Program-made: the position numbers and the translations under genes
Shown here: positions 29,455-39,463 of the stretch, one piece after another
How the letters are laid out: the number at the start of each line of letters is the position of its first letter
How positions within the stretch are numbered: position 1 is the stretch's first letter
NCBI RefSeq assembly: GCF_016790145.1
Contig: NZ_JAEUOI010000015.1
Span: 1 to 43,722 of the forward strand
Reading direction: 5' to 3'
Length of the DNA: 43,722 nt
From: Propionivibrio sp.
GTDB taxonomy: Bacteria > Pseudomonadota > Gammaproteobacteria > Burkholderiales > Rhodocyclaceae
The notes under the pieces: model-generated
What the model was told of the DNA's origin: nothing
Databases searched by the model: none
What the model saw: only the letters and a program-made list of their open reading frames with translations

Positions 29455-30075
29455 TCAGGCCTTTAAGCCCTTGCCCAGCAGGTACAACTCGGCACTTCGA
29501 TCGCGCGAAGCATCCGGCTTGCGTGAAGAAACCGATTTGAAGACCCGTTTCATTTCACGTACAAAGTCTTCATAACCATAGCCCTGAAAAACTTTGACCA
29601 GAAAAGCACCGTCAGGTTTCAGCCAGTTCCGGGAGAATTCGAGCCCCAACTCGGCCAGATGCATCACTCTGGCCTGATCGGAGAGGAGAATACCTGACAT
29701 ATTGGGGGCCATATCGGAAAGTACAAGCCCCACTTTGTCACCCGCCAGCATCGTTTCCAGACGCAGCAGTACCTCAGGCTCACGGAAATCGCCGAGAATG
29801 AAGTCAACGCCCTGCAAAGATTCCATTTCCAGAAGGTCCAGCGCGATGACCCGACCCTTGCCCTGCATCCGCCTGGCGGCCACTTGCGACCAGCCGCCGG
29901 GAGTCGCCCCAAGGTCAACGACGACCTCGCCCTGGCGAATCAGTCGATCCCGCTCGTCGATTTCCATCAGTTTGAAGGAAGCGCGTGATCGATAACCTTC
30001 GGCCCTGGCGCGCTGCACGTAGGGGTCATTGACGTGTTCGCGCAACCACGCATTACTCGTTCTGCTTCGTTTCAT
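29455..30075 (-). CDS. rlmE: 23S rRNA (uridine-2'-O-)-methyltransferase
   Basis: This 206-residue SAM-dependent enzyme (FtsJ/RrmJ) methylates U2552 of 23S rRNA late in large-subunit assembly. The catalytic K-D-K-E tetrad is recognisable: Lys in [11 protein letters not shown], Asp in LVLSDMAPN, Lys in FLVKVFQG and Glu in the C-terminal [10 protein letters not shown]. The SAM-binding segment [16 protein letters not shown] is intact. It is divergent from yhbY with a 44-bp gap, a common arrangement (yhbY-rlmE-ftsH). Confidence 0.96.
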   Translation of the reverse strand: MKRSRTSNAWLREHVNDPYVQRARAEGYRSRASFKLMEIDERDRLIRQGEVVVDLGATPGGWSQVAARRMQGKGRVIALDLLEMESLQGVDFILGDFREPEVLLRLETMLAGDKVGLVLSDMAPNMSGILLSDQARVMHLAELGLEFSRNWLKPDGAFLVKVFQGYGYEDFVREMKRVFKSVSSRKPDASRDRSAELYLLGKGLKA

Positions 30076-30119
30076 CGCTTAAAACTCGGTAAAATGCGTT
30101 CTTTGCCAGGGTTTACTGA

Positions 30120-30473
30120 ATGCTCGATATTAGCGCTGACCAACGACGTGCCCTGCGGGCTCGTGCCCACGCCCTGAATCCAGTCGTCACCATCAGTCAG
30201 AACGGGCTATCCGATTCGGTGCTGCAAGAGATCGGCACCAATCTGGACAGCCATGAACTGATCAAAATCCGCGTCTTCAACGATGATCGGGCAGAGCGCG
30301 AAAAGTATCTGGCGATCATCTGCGAACAACTCAGTGCCGCAGCGGTACAGCATATCGGGAAGCTCCTCGTCGTCTGGCGCCCGTCACCTGCCGCCATGGC
30401 ACCGAAATCTCCTCGCCGCCGCGCAGCACCACGGCGCAGCAAGCGCAGCTTTCAGGGCAACTCGAGCAATTGA
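30120..30473 (+). CDS. yhbY: YhbY-family RNA-binding protein
   Basis: This 117-residue protein has the CRS1-YhbY (CRM) RNA-binding fold, associated with pre-50S ribosomal particles. Recognisable parts are RRALRARAHALNPVVTISQN and GLSDSVLQEIGTNLDSHELI; the GxxG-like loop region and HIGKLLVVWRP strand follow. The C-terminal about 25 residues are Arg/Lys/Pro/Ser-rich and probably disordered. It is transcribed divergently from rlmE; a TAAAAT at 30090-30095 may serve as a -10. It is the only core gene on the plus strand. Confidence 0.93.
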   Translation: MLDISADQRRALRARAHALNPVVTISQNGLSDSVLQEIGTNLDSHELIKIRVFNDDRAEREKYLAIICEQLSAAAVQHIGKLLVVWRPSPAAMAPKSPRRRAAPRRSKRSFQGNSSN

Positions 30474-30509
30474 AGCGTACGGCCATGCCAGGCACGGGCA
30501 GAATTTCGC

Positions 30510-30971
30510 CTATTTCAGCCCGCGGCCGGCACCGACCACCAGTAGCAAACCGAGCACACTCTGCACCAGATAGAGAATGCTCGAAACACCGTGCCAGGTA
30601 GCAAAGCGATCACGCAGCACACTCTCCATCACTTCGCGCGGCAAAGCGTCGGCCTTGATTTGCGCAAGCAAGGGCTGGATACCGAACTGGCTGAGCACTG
30701 TCAGTACCAACATCACCACAAGCAGCCAGAAAACTCCGCGTTTCAAGGCGCTGCGACCAAGGCGAATCAGCATGAAAAGCAACAGGTAGGCCGCACTGGC
30801 CAGACCAACCCAGCCGATCAGCGCGAACAGCTTGCCGGCCAGCATGCCGGCCAGTTGACGGTCGGCCAGCGTGGCGAAAAGAACGGGGGCGACGAGATAG
30901 CCGATCGCCCACAAGCCGCCGACCCATAGCGACAGCGTTATCAGGTAAAGCGCTTCGGAAAAACGTCGCAC
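30510..30971 (-). CDS. DUF4149 domain membrane protein
   Basis: This 153-residue protein has four predicted membrane helices. It begins with the DUF4149-like pattern LITLSLWVGGLWAIGYLVAP followed by VLFATL and a KLFALIGWVGL helix. The loop between helices 3 and 4 is charged (QIKADALPREVMESVLRDRF), and a conserved-looking WHGVSSILYLVQSVLG follows. Its function is unknown. It starts 10 bp downstream of greA in the same direction, a frequent pairing in beta-proteobacteria. Confidence 0.85.
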   Translation of the reverse strand: MRRFSEALYLITLSLWVGGLWAIGYLVAPVLFATLADRQLAGMLAGKLFALIGWVGLASAAYLLLFMLIRLGRSALKRGVFWLLVVMLVLTVLSQFGIQPLLAQIKADALPREVMESVLRDRFATWHGVSSILYLVQSVLGLLLVVGAGRGLK

Positions 30972-30981
30972 GTTGCGTCAC

Positions 30982-31458
30982 CTACTCGTATCGAACGTCG
31001 AGCACTTCGTATTGGCGCAGCCCGCCCGGAGCCTGCACCTGCGCAATATCGCCAGCAAATTTACCGATCAATGCCCGGGCGATCGGCGAATTGACCGAAA
31101 TTTTTCCGGCCTTTATGTCGGCTTCATCCTCGCCAACAATCTGATAGCTGACCTGGGTTCCGGTATCCTGATCCTCAAGATCCAGTGTCGCCCCGAAAAC
31201 ACAGCGTCCGTCGGCATCGAGCAGTTTGGGGTCAATGATCTGGGCATTGGACAGTTTGCCTTCGACATCCTTGATGCGGCCTTCGACGAAACCCTGACGT
31301 TCCTTGGCCGCATCATATTCGGCATTCTCCGAAAGATCGCCATGTGAGCGCGCTTCGGCGATGGCCGCGATCACGCTTGGCCGCTCAACCGTTTTCAGTT
31401 GATGCAGTTCGGCACGTAGTTTCTCGGCGCCGTTAACGGTCAGAGGTACTTTGCTCAT
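30982..31458 (-). CDS. greA: transcription elongation factor GreA
   Basis: This 158-residue factor rescues backtracked RNA polymerase by stimulating transcript cleavage in the secondary channel. The N-terminal coiled coil carries the tip acidic pair in [20 protein letters not shown]. The C-terminal FKBP-like domain includes [20 protein letters not shown] followed by [11 protein letters not shown]. Its length equals the typical family size. It follows carB after about 78 bp containing a hairpin, matching the common carA-carB-greA order. Confidence 0.96.
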   Translation of the reverse strand: MSKVPLTVNGAEKLRAELHQLKTVERPSVIAAIAEARSHGDLSENAEYDAAKERQGFVEGRIKDVEGKLSNAQIIDPKLLDADGRCVFGATLDLEDQDTGTQVSYQIVGEDEADIKAGKISVNSPIARALIGKFAGDIAQVQAPGGLRQYEVLDVRYE

Positions 31459-31489
31459 GGTCTTTACTCACGTGGTTCGCTGGCAAAGC

Positions 31490-31524
31490 AAAACCGCCGG
31501 CGCCCTGAATGGCGTCACCGGCGG
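31490..31524 (-). terminator. hairpin between carB and greA
   Basis: CCGCCGG (31494-31500) pairs with CCGGCGG (31518-31524), with an inner CGCC/GGCG extension. On the minus strand it is followed by TTTTGCTTT. It is a moderate intrinsic terminator after carB. Confidence 0.6.
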
Positions 31525-31536
31525 CACGAGGACTGT

Positions 31537-34500
31537 TCAACTCAGTTGTGCGTGCAAAGCCTGGATCGAGTAGACCTCAAGCTCACCGCGGTTCTTTATG
31601 CCAACGGCTGCGGCTTCGGCGCCCCATACCGTGGTGTACATCGTCACGCGCGCCGCAAGTCCGGACGTCCGTATCGAGCGGGAATCGTTGATCGCCTGGC
31701 GTTTCTCGTCGACCGTATTGATGATCAGGGAAATCTCGTTGTTCTTGATCATGTCGACAACGTGCGGACGTCCTTCGGTCACCTTGTTGACGGCCTGCAC
31801 TGGAATACCCGCTGCCGCAATTGTCGATGCTGTGCCGCGCGTAGCCAGAATACTGAATCCTACCGCATGCAAATCACGGGCAATCTCGACGACCTTGTTC
31901 TTGTCCGACTCCTTAACGCTGATGAAGACCTTGCCGGAATCAGGAAGTTTGACATTGGCCGCCATCTGGCTTTTAACGAAAGCTTCCTCGAAAGTCTTGC
32001 CGACACCCATCACTTCACCGGTCGACTTCATCTCCGGACCTAGAATCGTATCAATTCCCGGGAACTTGTTGAACGGGAAAACGGCTTCCTTGACCGAGAA
32101 ATAAAGCGGAATGATTTCCCTGGTCACGCCCTGGCTGGCGAGCGACTGCCCGGCCATGCAACGTGCGGCGATCTTCGCCAACTGCAAGCCCGTCGCCTTG
32201 GAAACGAAGGGTACCGTGCGCGAGGCACGCGGATTCACTTCCAGCACATAGACGACGTCGTGCTGGATGGCAAACTGCACGTTCATCAGGCCGCACACAT
32301 TGAGCGCTCTGGCCATCAGCTTGGTCTGCCGACGCAGTTCATCCTGTACTTCTGCCGACAGCGAATAGGGCGGCAGCGAGCAGGCCGAGTCACCCGAATG
32401 CACGCCGGCCTGTTCGATATGTTCCATGACACCGCCGATGATGACTTCATCGCCATCGGACAAAGCGTCGACGTCGACTTCAACGGCATCGTTAAGGAAA
32501 CGATCAAGCAACACCGGCGAATCGTTCGAGACCTTTACCGCTTCGCGCATGTAGCGCTCCAGGTCGCGAGGATCATGGACGATTTCCATGGCACGGCCGC
32601 CCAGAACGTAGGAGGGACGAACGACCAGCGGGTAGCCGATTTCGGCTGCCAGGCGCAAGGCATCGGGCTCGGTTCGCGCCGTACGGTTTGGCGGCTGCCT
32701 GAGGCCAAGTTCCTGCAGAAGTTTCTGGAAACGTTCGCGATCTTCGGCCGCGTCGATCATGTCCGGACTGGTACCGATGATCGGCACCCCATTCGCCTCA
32801 AGGTCGCGCGCCAGTTTGAGCGGCGTCTGGCCACCGAACTGCACAATGACGCCCACCGGCTTTTCAATGGCGACGATCTCGAGCACGTCTTCAAGGGTCA
32901 GCGGTTCGAAGTAGAGGCGATCCGAGGTGTCGTAGTCGGTGGATACGGTTTCCGGATTGCAGTTGACCATGATCGTCTCGTAACCGTCTTCACGCAGCGC
33001 GAGTGCCGCATGCACGCAACAGTAATCGAACTCGATGCCCTGACCAATGCGATTCGGACCGCCACCGAGAACCATGATTTTCTTCCGGTCGCCCGGATTC
33101 GACTCGCACTCGTCCTCATAGGTCGAGTACATATACGCGGTACTGGTCGAGAACTCGGCGGCACAGGTATCGACCCGCTTATAGACGGGACGGATACCCA
33201 AAGCGTGCCGACGCCTACGCACATCGGTTTCGCCCGTCTTCATCAACTTGGCCAGCCGACGGTCTGAAAACCCCTTGCGCTTGAGTTCACGCAGGGTCAC
33301 TGCATCGATCTCGTCAAATGACATGTCATCGAGCTTCATCTCGATCCTGACAATATCCTCGATCTGGGCGAGGAACCAGGGATCGATATGCGTCAGCTTA
33401 TGCACTTCGTCCAGCGTAAAGCCATTCTCGAAAGCGTCGCCAACGTACCAGATGCGCTCGGGGCCGGGTTCGCCGAGTTCGCGCTCAAGCTCCTCGCGGT
33501 CAGTGGTGCGTTGGTTCATTCCATCAACGCCCACTTCAAGGCCACGCAAGGCCTTCTGGAAAGACTCCTGGAAGGTGCGCCCAATGGCCATCACTTCGCC
33601 AACCGACTTCATCTGCGTGGTCAGGTGTGAATCGGCAGTCGGGAATTTTTCAAAGGCAAAGCGCGGCACCTTGGTCACGACGTAGTCAATCGAGGGCTCG
33701 AAAGAAGCCGGCGTTTTGCCGCCGGTAATTTCGTTGGCCAGTTCATCAAGCGTTAACCCCACGGCCAGCTTGGCTGCCACCTTGGCAATCGGAAACCCGG
33801 TCGCCTTAGAGGCCAGTGCCGACGAGCGCGAAACGCGCGGGTTCATTTCGATGACTATCATGCGACCGTCATCCGGACAGATCGCGAATTGCACGTTGGA
33901 ACCACCGGTATCCACCCCGATCTCGCGCAGTATGGCGATCGAGGCATCGCGCATAATCTGGTATTCCTTGTCGGTCAGAGTCTGGGCTGGAGCCACGGTG
34001 ATCGAGTCGCCGGTGTGTACGCCCATCGGGTCGAGGTTCTCGATCGAACAGACGATGATGCAGTTGTCCGCCTTGTCGCGAACTACCTCCATTTCGAACT
34101 CTTTCCAGCCGATCAGCGACTCCTCGATCAGCAGTTCACTGGTCGGGCTGACTTCGAGACCACGCTTGCAGATGTCGACGAATTCTTCCTGGTTGTAGGC
34201 AATGCCGCCACCCGAACCGCCCATCGTGAACGACGGACGGATGATCGCCGGAAAGCCGATCATGGCCTGCACCTGCTGCGCTTCTTCCATCGAGTGTGCG
34301 GCGGCCGAACGTGCCGAAGCGAGACCGATCCGGGTCATTGCCGCCTTGAACTTGAGGCGATCCTCGGCCTTGTCGATGGCCTCCCTGGTGGCGCCGATCA
34401 TTTCGACGCCGAACTTTTCGAGCACGCCGTATTTGGCCAGATCGAGCGCGCAATTGAGCGCCGTCTGGCCGCCCATGGTCGGCAGCAGCGCGTCGGGGCG

Positions 34501-34743
34501 CTCCTTTTCAATGATCTTCTCGACCACTTTCCAGGTGATCGGCTCGATGTAGGTGATATCGGCCATTTCCGGGTCGGTCATGATCGTCGCCGGATTGGAA
34601 TTGACCAGGATGACCTTGTAGCCCTCCTCGCGCAGCGACTTGCAGGCTTGCGCGCCGGAATAATCGAACTCGCAGGCCTGGCCAATGACGATCGGGCCGG
34701 CGCCGATGATGAGAATGCTCTTGATATCTGTACGCTTGGGCAT
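31537..34743 (-). CDS. carB: carbamoyl-phosphate synthase large subunit
   Basis: This 1068-residue subunit makes carbamoyl phosphate from bicarbonate, ammonia (from CarA) and two ATP, feeding pyrimidine and arginine synthesis. It contains two homologous ATP-grasp halves: the first with [20 protein letters not shown] and the [11 protein letters not shown] loop, the second with [20 protein letters not shown] and [13 protein letters not shown]. The C-terminal MGS-like allosteric domain (about 930-1068) is complete. It starts 3 bp after carA. Length is normal and no defects were seen. Confidence 0.98.
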   Translation of the reverse strand: MPKRTDIKSILIIGAGPIVIGQACEFDYSGAQACKSLREEGYKVILVNSNPATIMTDPEMADITYIEPITWKVVEKIIEKERPDALLPTMGGQTALNCALDLAKYGVLEKFGVEMIGATREAIDKAEDRLKFKAAMTRIGLASARSAAAHSMEEAQQVQAMIGFPAIIRPSFTMGGSGGGIAYNQEEFVDICKRGLEVSPTSELLIEESLIGWKEFEMEVVRDKADNCIIVCSIENLDPMGVHTGDSITVAPAQTLTDKEYQIMRDASIAILREIGVDTGGSNVQFAICPDDGRMIVIEMNPRVSRSSALASKATGFPIAKVAAKLAVGLTLDELANEITGGKTPASFEPSIDYVVTKVPRFAFEKFPTADSHLTTQMKSVGEVMAIGRTFQESFQKALRGLEVGVDGMNQRTTDREELERELGEPGPERIWYVGDAFENGFTLDEVHKLTHIDPWFLAQIEDIVRIEMKLDDMSFDEIDAVTLRELKRKGFSDRRLAKLMKTGETDVRRRRHALGIRPVYKRVDTCAAEFSTSTAYMYSTYEDECESNPGDRKKIMVLGGGPNRIGQGIEFDYCCVHAALALREDGYETIMVNCNPETVSTDYDTSDRLYFEPLTLEDVLEIVAIEKPVGVIVQFGGQTPLKLARDLEANGVPIIGTSPDMIDAAEDRERFQKLLQELGLRQPPNRTARTEPDALRLAAEIGYPLVVRPSYVLGGRAMEIVHDPRDLERYMREAVKVSNDSPVLLDRFLNDAVEVDVDALSDGDEVIIGGVMEHIEQAGVHSGDSACSLPPYSLSAEVQDELRRQTKLMARALNVCGLMNVQFAIQHDVVYVLEVNPRASRTVPFVSKATGLQLAKIAARCMAGQSLASQGVTREIIPLYFSVKEAVFPFNKFPGIDTILGPEMKSTGEVMGVGKTFEEAFVKSQMAANVKLPDSGKVFISVKESDKNKVVEIARDLHAVGFSILATRGTASTIAAAGIPVQAVNKVTEGRPHVVDMIKNNEISLIINTVDEKRQAINDSRSIRTSGLAARVTMYTTVWGAEAAAVGIKNRGELEVYSIQALHAQLS

Positions 34744-34746
34744 GAG

Positions 34747-35895
34747 TTACTTTCCCGCCGCTTTGCTGTCTTGCATCAGCGTGATGAAACGGTCAAACAG
34801 GTAGGCTACGTCGTGCGGGCCAGGACTCGCTTCCGGGTGTCCCTGGAAGGAAAAGGCGGACACGTCCGTTCGCGCCAGGCCCTGCAATGAGCCGTCGAAC
34901 AAGGAAACATGCGTCGCTCGCAAATTGGCGGGCAAGGTGTCGGGATCGACTGCGAAGCCGTGGTTCTGGCTGGTAATCAGCACCTGTCCGGTATCGAGAT
35001 CCTTGACCGGGTGATTGGCTCCATGATGGCCAAATTTCATCTTGATTGTCCTGGCGCCGGAGGCCAGTGCCAGCAACTGATGGCCAAGGCAGATGCCATA
35101 GGTCGGGACGCTGGCAGCGAGCAGTTCGCGAATGGCGGCAATGGCGTAAGCGCAGGGTTCGGGATCGCCCGGGCCATTGGACAGGAAAACACCATCGGGC
35201 CTGTACTTGAGCACTTCGGCGGCGGAAGTTTGTGCCGGCACGACCGTCACCTTGCAATTTCGCGCGGCAAGCATGCGCAGGATGTTGCGCTTGACACCAA
35301 AATCATAAGCGACGACGTGGAACTTTGCTGCGGGAGCCGGCTGATAGCCTTTCAGAGTCCATTCGCCCTCGTTCCACTCGTAGGGTGAATCGACGCTCAC
35401 AAGCTTCGCCAGATCCATTCCGGCCAGCCCGGGGAAAGCCCGCGCCTCGGCAATGGCCTTCACCTCATCAACCTCAACCGCCATGATGCAGGCGGCCTGC
35501 GCACCTTTCTCGCGCAGGATACGGGTCAGCTTGCGCGTATCGATTCCGGCAATGGCAACCACACCATGCTGCTTAAGATAATCGGGCAAGGAATCCTGCA
35601 TACGCCAGCTCTCGCAGCGAAGCGGCAGGTCCCGGATGACCAGACCGGCCGCGAAATTGGCGCGCGACTCGAAGTCCTCTTCATTACACCCGGTGTTACC
35701 AATATGCGGGTAGGTCAAGGTAACAATCTGCTGGCAGTAGGAAGGATCGGTAAGGATTTCCTGATAGCCGGTCATCGCCGTATTGAACACCACCTCGCCG
35801 CGGGTAGTGCCCTGGGAGCCGATGGCGAAACCACGAAAAACCGTTCCATCAGCCAGTGCGAGAATCGCGGGCGGAAGAGAGGGTAACAACGACAC
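34747..35895 (-). CDS. carA: carbamoyl-phosphate synthase small subunit
   Basis: This 382-residue glutamine amidotransferase subunit hydrolyses glutamine and channels ammonia to CarB. The N-terminal domain includes [20 protein letters not shown]. The class I amidotransferase domain carries the nucleophile Cys in [15 protein letters not shown] and the His/Glu pair in [13 protein letters not shown]. It is the first gene of carAB-greA and marks the end of the core segment. Upstream lies a glycosyltransferase of the accessory island rather than a core neighbour. Confidence 0.97.
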   Translation of the reverse strand: MSLLPSLPPAILALADGTVFRGFAIGSQGTTRGEVVFNTAMTGYQEILTDPSYCQQIVTLTYPHIGNTGCNEEDFESRANFAAGLVIRDLPLRCESWRMQDSLPDYLKQHGVVAIAGIDTRKLTRILREKGAQAACIMAVEVDEVKAIAEARAFPGLAGMDLAKLVSVDSPYEWNEGEWTLKGYQPAPAAKFHVVAYDFGVKRNILRMLAARNCKVTVVPAQTSAAEVLKYRPDGVFLSNGPGDPEPCAYAIAAIRELLAASVPTYGICLGHQLLALASGARTIKMKFGHHGANHPVKDLDTGQVLITSQNHGFAVDPDTLPANLRATHVSLFDGSLQGLARTDVSAFSFQGHPEASPGPHDVAYLFDRFITLMQDSKAAGK

Positions 35896-35925
35896 GAAAG
35901 ACTCCTGATCCTTAGCCTACATACA

Positions 35926-35957
35926 CAAAAGCGGGACGGCGCGCAGCCCTCCCGCTT
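35926..35957 (-). terminator. terminator after the glycosyltransferase gene
   Basis: AAGCGGGA (35929 onward) pairs with TCCCGCTT (ending 35957) around a 13-base loop. On the minus strand it is followed by TTTTGTGT. It lies between the glycosyltransferase and carA and would isolate carAB from the island operon. Confidence 0.6.
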
Positions 35958-36030
35958 AAATACTTGAAAACCTTCGGATTATACCCGAGAGCCCCTTTTT
36001 CGGCAATTCTCCGCAGTAAAAGCCCCTCAG

Positions 36031-37248
36031 TCAGCCCCTCTGCGCAATCAGCTTCAACTGCCCCGGCAAACAGATCCGCTTCAAATCGTACCTGTCCACA
36101 ATGGTCTGCCGCGCGCATACTCGCAGGGGAGCGAAGTGAGCCGGATCGGCCAGGGCGGCAACGACACGTTCAGCAATTTCCTCCGGCCTGAAGAAATCCA
36201 CCAGCACCCCATTCTCCCCATCTTGGATTACTTCCTCGACCGGTGCGGTTTTTGAGGCGACCACCAGACAACCCGCCGCCATGGCCTCCAGCATCGACCA
36301 GGAAAGCACAAAGGGATAGGTCAGATAGACATGTACGGCTGAAATCTGCAGGATCTTCAGAAAGAACGGATACGGCACCTTTCCCAAAAAATGTACACGG
36401 CGGCGATCCAGCGAATCGCCCAGTTCATCGAGCAGGCGTTGCCGGTACGAGTGGCCTTCCGGCAGGCGCGCGCCGTAGCTCACCTCATCGCCGCCGACGA
36501 TCAGTACCTGCGCCTTCGGCCGTGCGCTCAGGATGGCCGGCAGGCTGCGCATAAAACTCGGGAAGCCCCGATAAGGCTCCAGATTTCGCGCGACATAGGT
36601 CACCACGTCATCGCCGGCGGCCAGGTGCACATCGCTTCCCGGCAGACGCAGGCGTGCCTGAGGGTCGGGAACCACGGTATCGGTATCGATGCCTTCATGG
36701 ACGACGTGCAACATCGAGCGATAGCGCTCGGGATACGTCGATTTCTGCCACTGAGACGGGCACTGACCCCAATCGGCGGCCTCCAGCCCGAGCAGGTTGC
36801 CGGCATTCCGGGTGCGGATGCGCGGCGCGGTGTCGAAGCTTGGCTTCTCTGCGGGGTCGAAGCCGACGTCGGCCCCGACAAAACGATAGTAGAACTCGAA
36901 GTACCCGAGCAGCGGGGTCTGTGGAAAAACGTCCTTCAGGTACCAGATCTCGCCCCAGCCGTTATGCCCGAGCATCACATCGGGGATGAAACCGGATTTC
37001 TTCAGATCAAGCGCCACACGCGCCACCGCCTGCGCATTGAGTACCCCGGCCTCGGCTTCCTTCAGATAATGGTGCAGGTGCCGGGTCACGGTGCGCTGCG
37101 CTTTGTAAACGACTTTGCGCACACCGCTCAGGGCGGCGTCTTCGCGCTGCGTGATGAACACCACTTCATGACCCGGCTGAGCCGCCAGGTGGCGGGCCAG
37201 ATGCAGGTATTGGCCGGGAAAGTTCTGATGCACGAAAAGGACACGCAT
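36031..37248 (-). CDS. family 4 (GT-B) glycosyltransferase
   Basis: This 405-residue cytoplasmic glycosyltransferase starts with MRVLFVHQNFPGQYLHLARH, a Rossmann-type acceptor domain. The donor domain follows, with VTYVARNLEPYRGFPSFMRS, AQVLIVGGDEVSYGARLP and the C-terminal PFVLSWSMLEAMAAGCLVVA carrying the conserved Glu region that contacts the nucleotide-sugar. Start 37248 is chosen because the longer frame encodes only a low-complexity Arg/Ser stretch inside the upstream gene. It begins 13 bp after the HlyD-family gene, so the two form an operon. A role in glycosylating a secreted protein or surface polymer is an inference from that pairing. Confidence 0.88.
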   Translation of the reverse strand: MRVLFVHQNFPGQYLHLARHLAAQPGHEVVFITQREDAALSGVRKVVYKAQRTVTRHLHHYLKEAEAGVLNAQAVARVALDLKKSGFIPDVMLGHNGWGEIWYLKDVFPQTPLLGYFEFYYRFVGADVGFDPAEKPSFDTAPRIRTRNAGNLLGLEAADWGQCPSQWQKSTYPERYRSMLHVVHEGIDTDTVVPDPQARLRLPGSDVHLAAGDDVVTYVARNLEPYRGFPSFMRSLPAILSARPKAQVLIVGGDEVSYGARLPEGHSYRQRLLDELGDSLDRRRVHFLGKVPYPFFLKILQISAVHVYLTYPFVLSWSMLEAMAAGCLVVASKTAPVEEVIQDGENGVLVDFFRPEEIAERVVAALADPAHFAPLRVCARQTIVDRYDLKRICLPGQLKLIAQRG

Positions 37249-37261
37249 GGTCGCTTCCGCT

Positions 37262-38701
37262 TCAGCGCTCCCGCCCCGCCTCGTGCCACGCCTTGCGCAC
37301 CGGCGAGAGCAGAAACTCCATGACGCTGCGCGTGCCGAGCAGGATTTCGGCCTGCGTCTGCATGCCGGCACCGAGGGCAAAGCGCTGTTCGCCCATCACC
37401 AGTTGCATGGCCTTGAGCGTCACCAGCGCCTTGTAGAACAGGGGCGGGCTCCTGGCCGGCGCCTTGTCGTTGGCCGTGCTGTCCTTGTTCGTGGTGCTGT
37501 CGGCCGAATCGGCGCTGACATGCTCAACCACCCCGTCGACCAGGCCGTATTTCTGGAAGGGGAAGGCGGCAAACTTGAGTTTCACCGGCTGCCCCTGGCG
37601 CACAAAGCCGATGTCCTCGTTGCTGACCCACACTTCGGCGCGCAGCGTCTCTTCTTTCGGCACCAGGGTGAGCAGCACGGTGCCCGGTTGCACGACGGTG
37701 CCGGTGGTATGCGTGGACAGATCCTTGACTACGCTGTCCTGCGTCGCCTTCAGTTCCATCAGCGACTGGCGGTGCGCCTGCTTGGCGACTTCCTGCGCCA
37801 GTTTGTCGGCCTGGCCATGCACCTCGTTGCGCTCCGTATGCAACTGGCGGCGGTAGTCGCTGTCGATCTGCGCCAGCCGTTTCTCCGACTGCGTGACATA
37901 GGCGCGGTTCGATTCGATCAGGTAGTTCTGGTTCTTCAGTTCCTGCTCTTTCTCGATGCGTTCGCGCTTCTTGTCGCTGGCCATCAGGGTGCCGGCGAAA
38001 CCCTCCTTGACCAGTTTCTCGAACGCCTGATCCTGCTGCTGATAGTGCGGCAGGGTTTGCGTCAGTTTGGCTTTGACCTGCTCGGCCGAGGCCAGGTCGA
38101 AGCGGTATCGGAGCAGGCGGCTGGTCTCTTCGGCCAGCGCGGCGTGGCGTGCGGCGCGGTTGGCGTGGTACTGGGCGGCGATTTCGCTGGCCAGTTCCGG
38201 CGGGTCGTCGACGGCGGGCCGATAGGGGGTGTCGGCCAGTTCGGCCTCGATGCGCGCCAGCGTGGCCTGCTTGCGGCGATACTCGGCCGCGATCGATTGG
38301 CTGTCCGCTTCGCTGATCAGCATGTCCATGCGCATCAGCACCTGTCCGGCCTTGACCGTTTCGCCTTCGCGCACCAGGATTTCCTTGACGATGCCCGACT
38401 CGGCCGGCTGCACGATCTTCAGGTAGCTGTGCGGGATGAGTTTGCCTTCAGCGACGGCGACGATGTCGAGCTGGCCGATCAAGGCCCAGAGCAGCAGCGC
38501 GGTAAGCAGGGCGAGCAGGGTCCACAGGACTTTGCGTCCGACCGGGTTGGGCGGCGAGTCGGTCAGGCGCAGCAGCGGCGGATAGAAGTCCAGCGGGCGC
38601 GGGTCGGAGGCCGGCAGGGCGCGTTCGAAAGCGCCCTGCAGCCGTTCGTAGCGGGACCGTAGCGCGGACAGCGGCAAATGCTGTTTCAAATTAAATGACA
38701 T
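37262..38701 (-). CDS. HlyD-family type I secretion membrane fusion protein
   Basis: This 479-residue periplasmic adaptor bridges an inner-membrane ABC exporter and an outer-membrane TolC channel. It has a cytoplasmic N-terminus of about 55 residues and a single membrane helix (VLWTLLALLTALLLWALIGQ). A split lipoyl/barrel-sandwich domain follows (KIVQPAESGIVKEILVREGE and TTGTVVQPGTVLLTLVPKEE), with a long coiled-coil hairpin rich in Gln, Glu, Lys and Ala between (about 150-310). The beta-barrel domain contains a low-complexity Ser/Thr/Asp/Lys insertion (about residues 390-415). No ABC exporter or outer-membrane partner is present; directly upstream is a REP-like repeat and toxin-antitoxin genes. 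Confidence 0.93.
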   Translation of the reverse strand: MSFNLKQHLPLSALRSRYERLQGAFERALPASDPRPLDFYPPLLRLTDSPPNPVGRKVLWTLLALLTALLLWALIGQLDIVAVAEGKLIPHSYLKIVQPAESGIVKEILVREGETVKAGQVLMRMDMLISEADSQSIAAEYRRKQATLARIEAELADTPYRPAVDDPPELASEIAAQYHANRAARHAALAEETSRLLRYRFDLASAEQVKAKLTQTLPHYQQQDQAFEKLVKEGFAGTLMASDKKRERIEKEQELKNQNYLIESNRAYVTQSEKRLAQIDSDYRRQLHTERNEVHGQADKLAQEVAKQAHRQSLMELKATQDSVVKDLSTHTTGTVVQPGTVLLTLVPKEETLRAEVWVSNEDIGFVRQGQPVKLKFAAFPFQKYGLVDGVVEHVSADSADSTTNKDSTANDKAPARSPPLFYKALVTLKAMQLVMGEQRFALGAGMQTQAEILLGTRSVMEFLLSPVRKAWHEAGRER

Positions 38702-38833
38702 GTCTCACCGCCAGGGCACGCACAAGGATTCACCAGAACTAATTTTCCCATTTCAAAAATCAATGATCTCAAGAAGACGAGCCGAAACAGTCGATCTTAA
38801 AAACACAGTTGAGCGTAATGTCAGAATCGTAGG

Positions 38834-38895
38834 CCCTCATCCCCGGCCCTTCTCCCGCAGGGCGAAGGGTGTAACCCCCCTCTCCTTGCGGGAGA
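38834..38895. repeat. REP-like GC-rich hairpin
   Basis: CCCTCATCCCCGGCCC is followed by a 9-bp inverted repeat, TCTCCCGCA (38851-38859) with TGCGGGAGA (38887-38895). It is related to the element at 9232-9275. It lies in the 214-bp gap between the HlyD-family gene and the BrnA-like antitoxin. Confidence 0.6.
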
Positions 38896-38915
38896 CCGCC
38901 TGGATTCTGCGCTGG

Positions 38916-39149
38916 TTAGCGCGTCATCTCGATCAGTTCGATATCCTTCCTTAGCAGATCATTGACCAGTACCGAGAGTTCGACTCCCTTGGCGTCGGCC
39001 AGCGCCATCAGGCGGCTCTGTACCTGATCGTCCAGATACACGGGCAGATGCAGGCAGGCATCGGGGCGGTAGAACTTCCCGCGCACCCCTTTGGTAAAGT
39101 CGATCTCGTCGGGCATGTCGTCATCGAATGCGGATTGTGCTGGGCTCAT
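38916..39149 (-). CDS. brnA: BrnA-like antitoxin
   Basis: This 77-residue protein begins with the acidic DDDMPDEIDF segment and KGVRGKFYRP typical of BrnA-type antitoxins. The C-terminal half is a ribbon-helix-helix-like DNA-binding module (LPVYLDDQVQSRLMALADAK followed by GVELSVLVNDLLRKD). It would neutralise the BrnT toxin encoded immediately upstream and repress the operon. It starts 8 bp after the BrnT stop, the toxin-first order normal for this family. Confidence 0.82.
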   Translation of the reverse strand: MSPAQSAFDDDMPDEIDFTKGVRGKFYRPDACLHLPVYLDDQVQSRLMALADAKGVELSVLVNDLLRKDIELIEMTR

Positions 39150-39157
39150 CGTGTCAC

Positions 39158-39463
39158 CTATCGTGGTTCGTTTTCGTACTGTTCCCGTTCTCGCCGTGTG
39201 GCCAAGCGTGCCGAAATGATGCGCACCTGCATGCTGGCCGAGCGGCTTGTACGGAAGGTATGCGCCACAGCCAACAATTTACCTTCTTCCGAGCGGCCCA
39301 GGGTAAACCAGCGCTCCTCGCTTTGGCTATGCGTCTCATCGAATACCGTCAGCGCCAGCGGATCGACCAGCACCGTGGCCGCCTGCGCGAAGCCAATGCC
39401 ATGCTTGGCGAGATTGGCTTGCGCCTTGGCCGAATCCCAAGCGATTTCCAGTTCCGGCCTCAT
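39158..39463 (-). CDS. brnT: BrnT-family (DUF497) ribonuclease toxin
   Basis: This 101-residue toxin has the BrnT fold related to RelE. Family features are IAWDSAKAQANLAKHGIGFA, DPLALTVFDETHSQSEERWF followed by TLGRSEEGKLLAVAHT, and RIISARLATRREREQYEN, whose Arg and Glu residues belong to the RNA-cleaving site. It appears full-length. Its ATG overlaps the stop of a truncated YafQ-like frame (ATGA), so it is now the third cistron behind a DinJ-like antitoxin and may be driven by that promoter. Confidence 0.85.
   Translation of the reverse strand: MRPELEIAWDSAKAQANLAKHGIGFAQAATVLVDPLALTVFDETHSQSEERWFTLGRSEEGKLLAVAHTFRTSRSASMQVRIISARLATRREREQYENEPR

Noticed and set aside
27981-29540. 519-codon plus-strand open frame opposite ftsH
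   Set aside because: It is an antisense shadow of a strongly conserved gene, without recognisable domains.
37247-38662. 471-codon plus-strand open frame opposite the HlyD-family gene
   Set aside because: Low-complexity Leu/Arg/Gln/Gly composition reflects the complementary strand of a coiled-coil coding region; no start signal.
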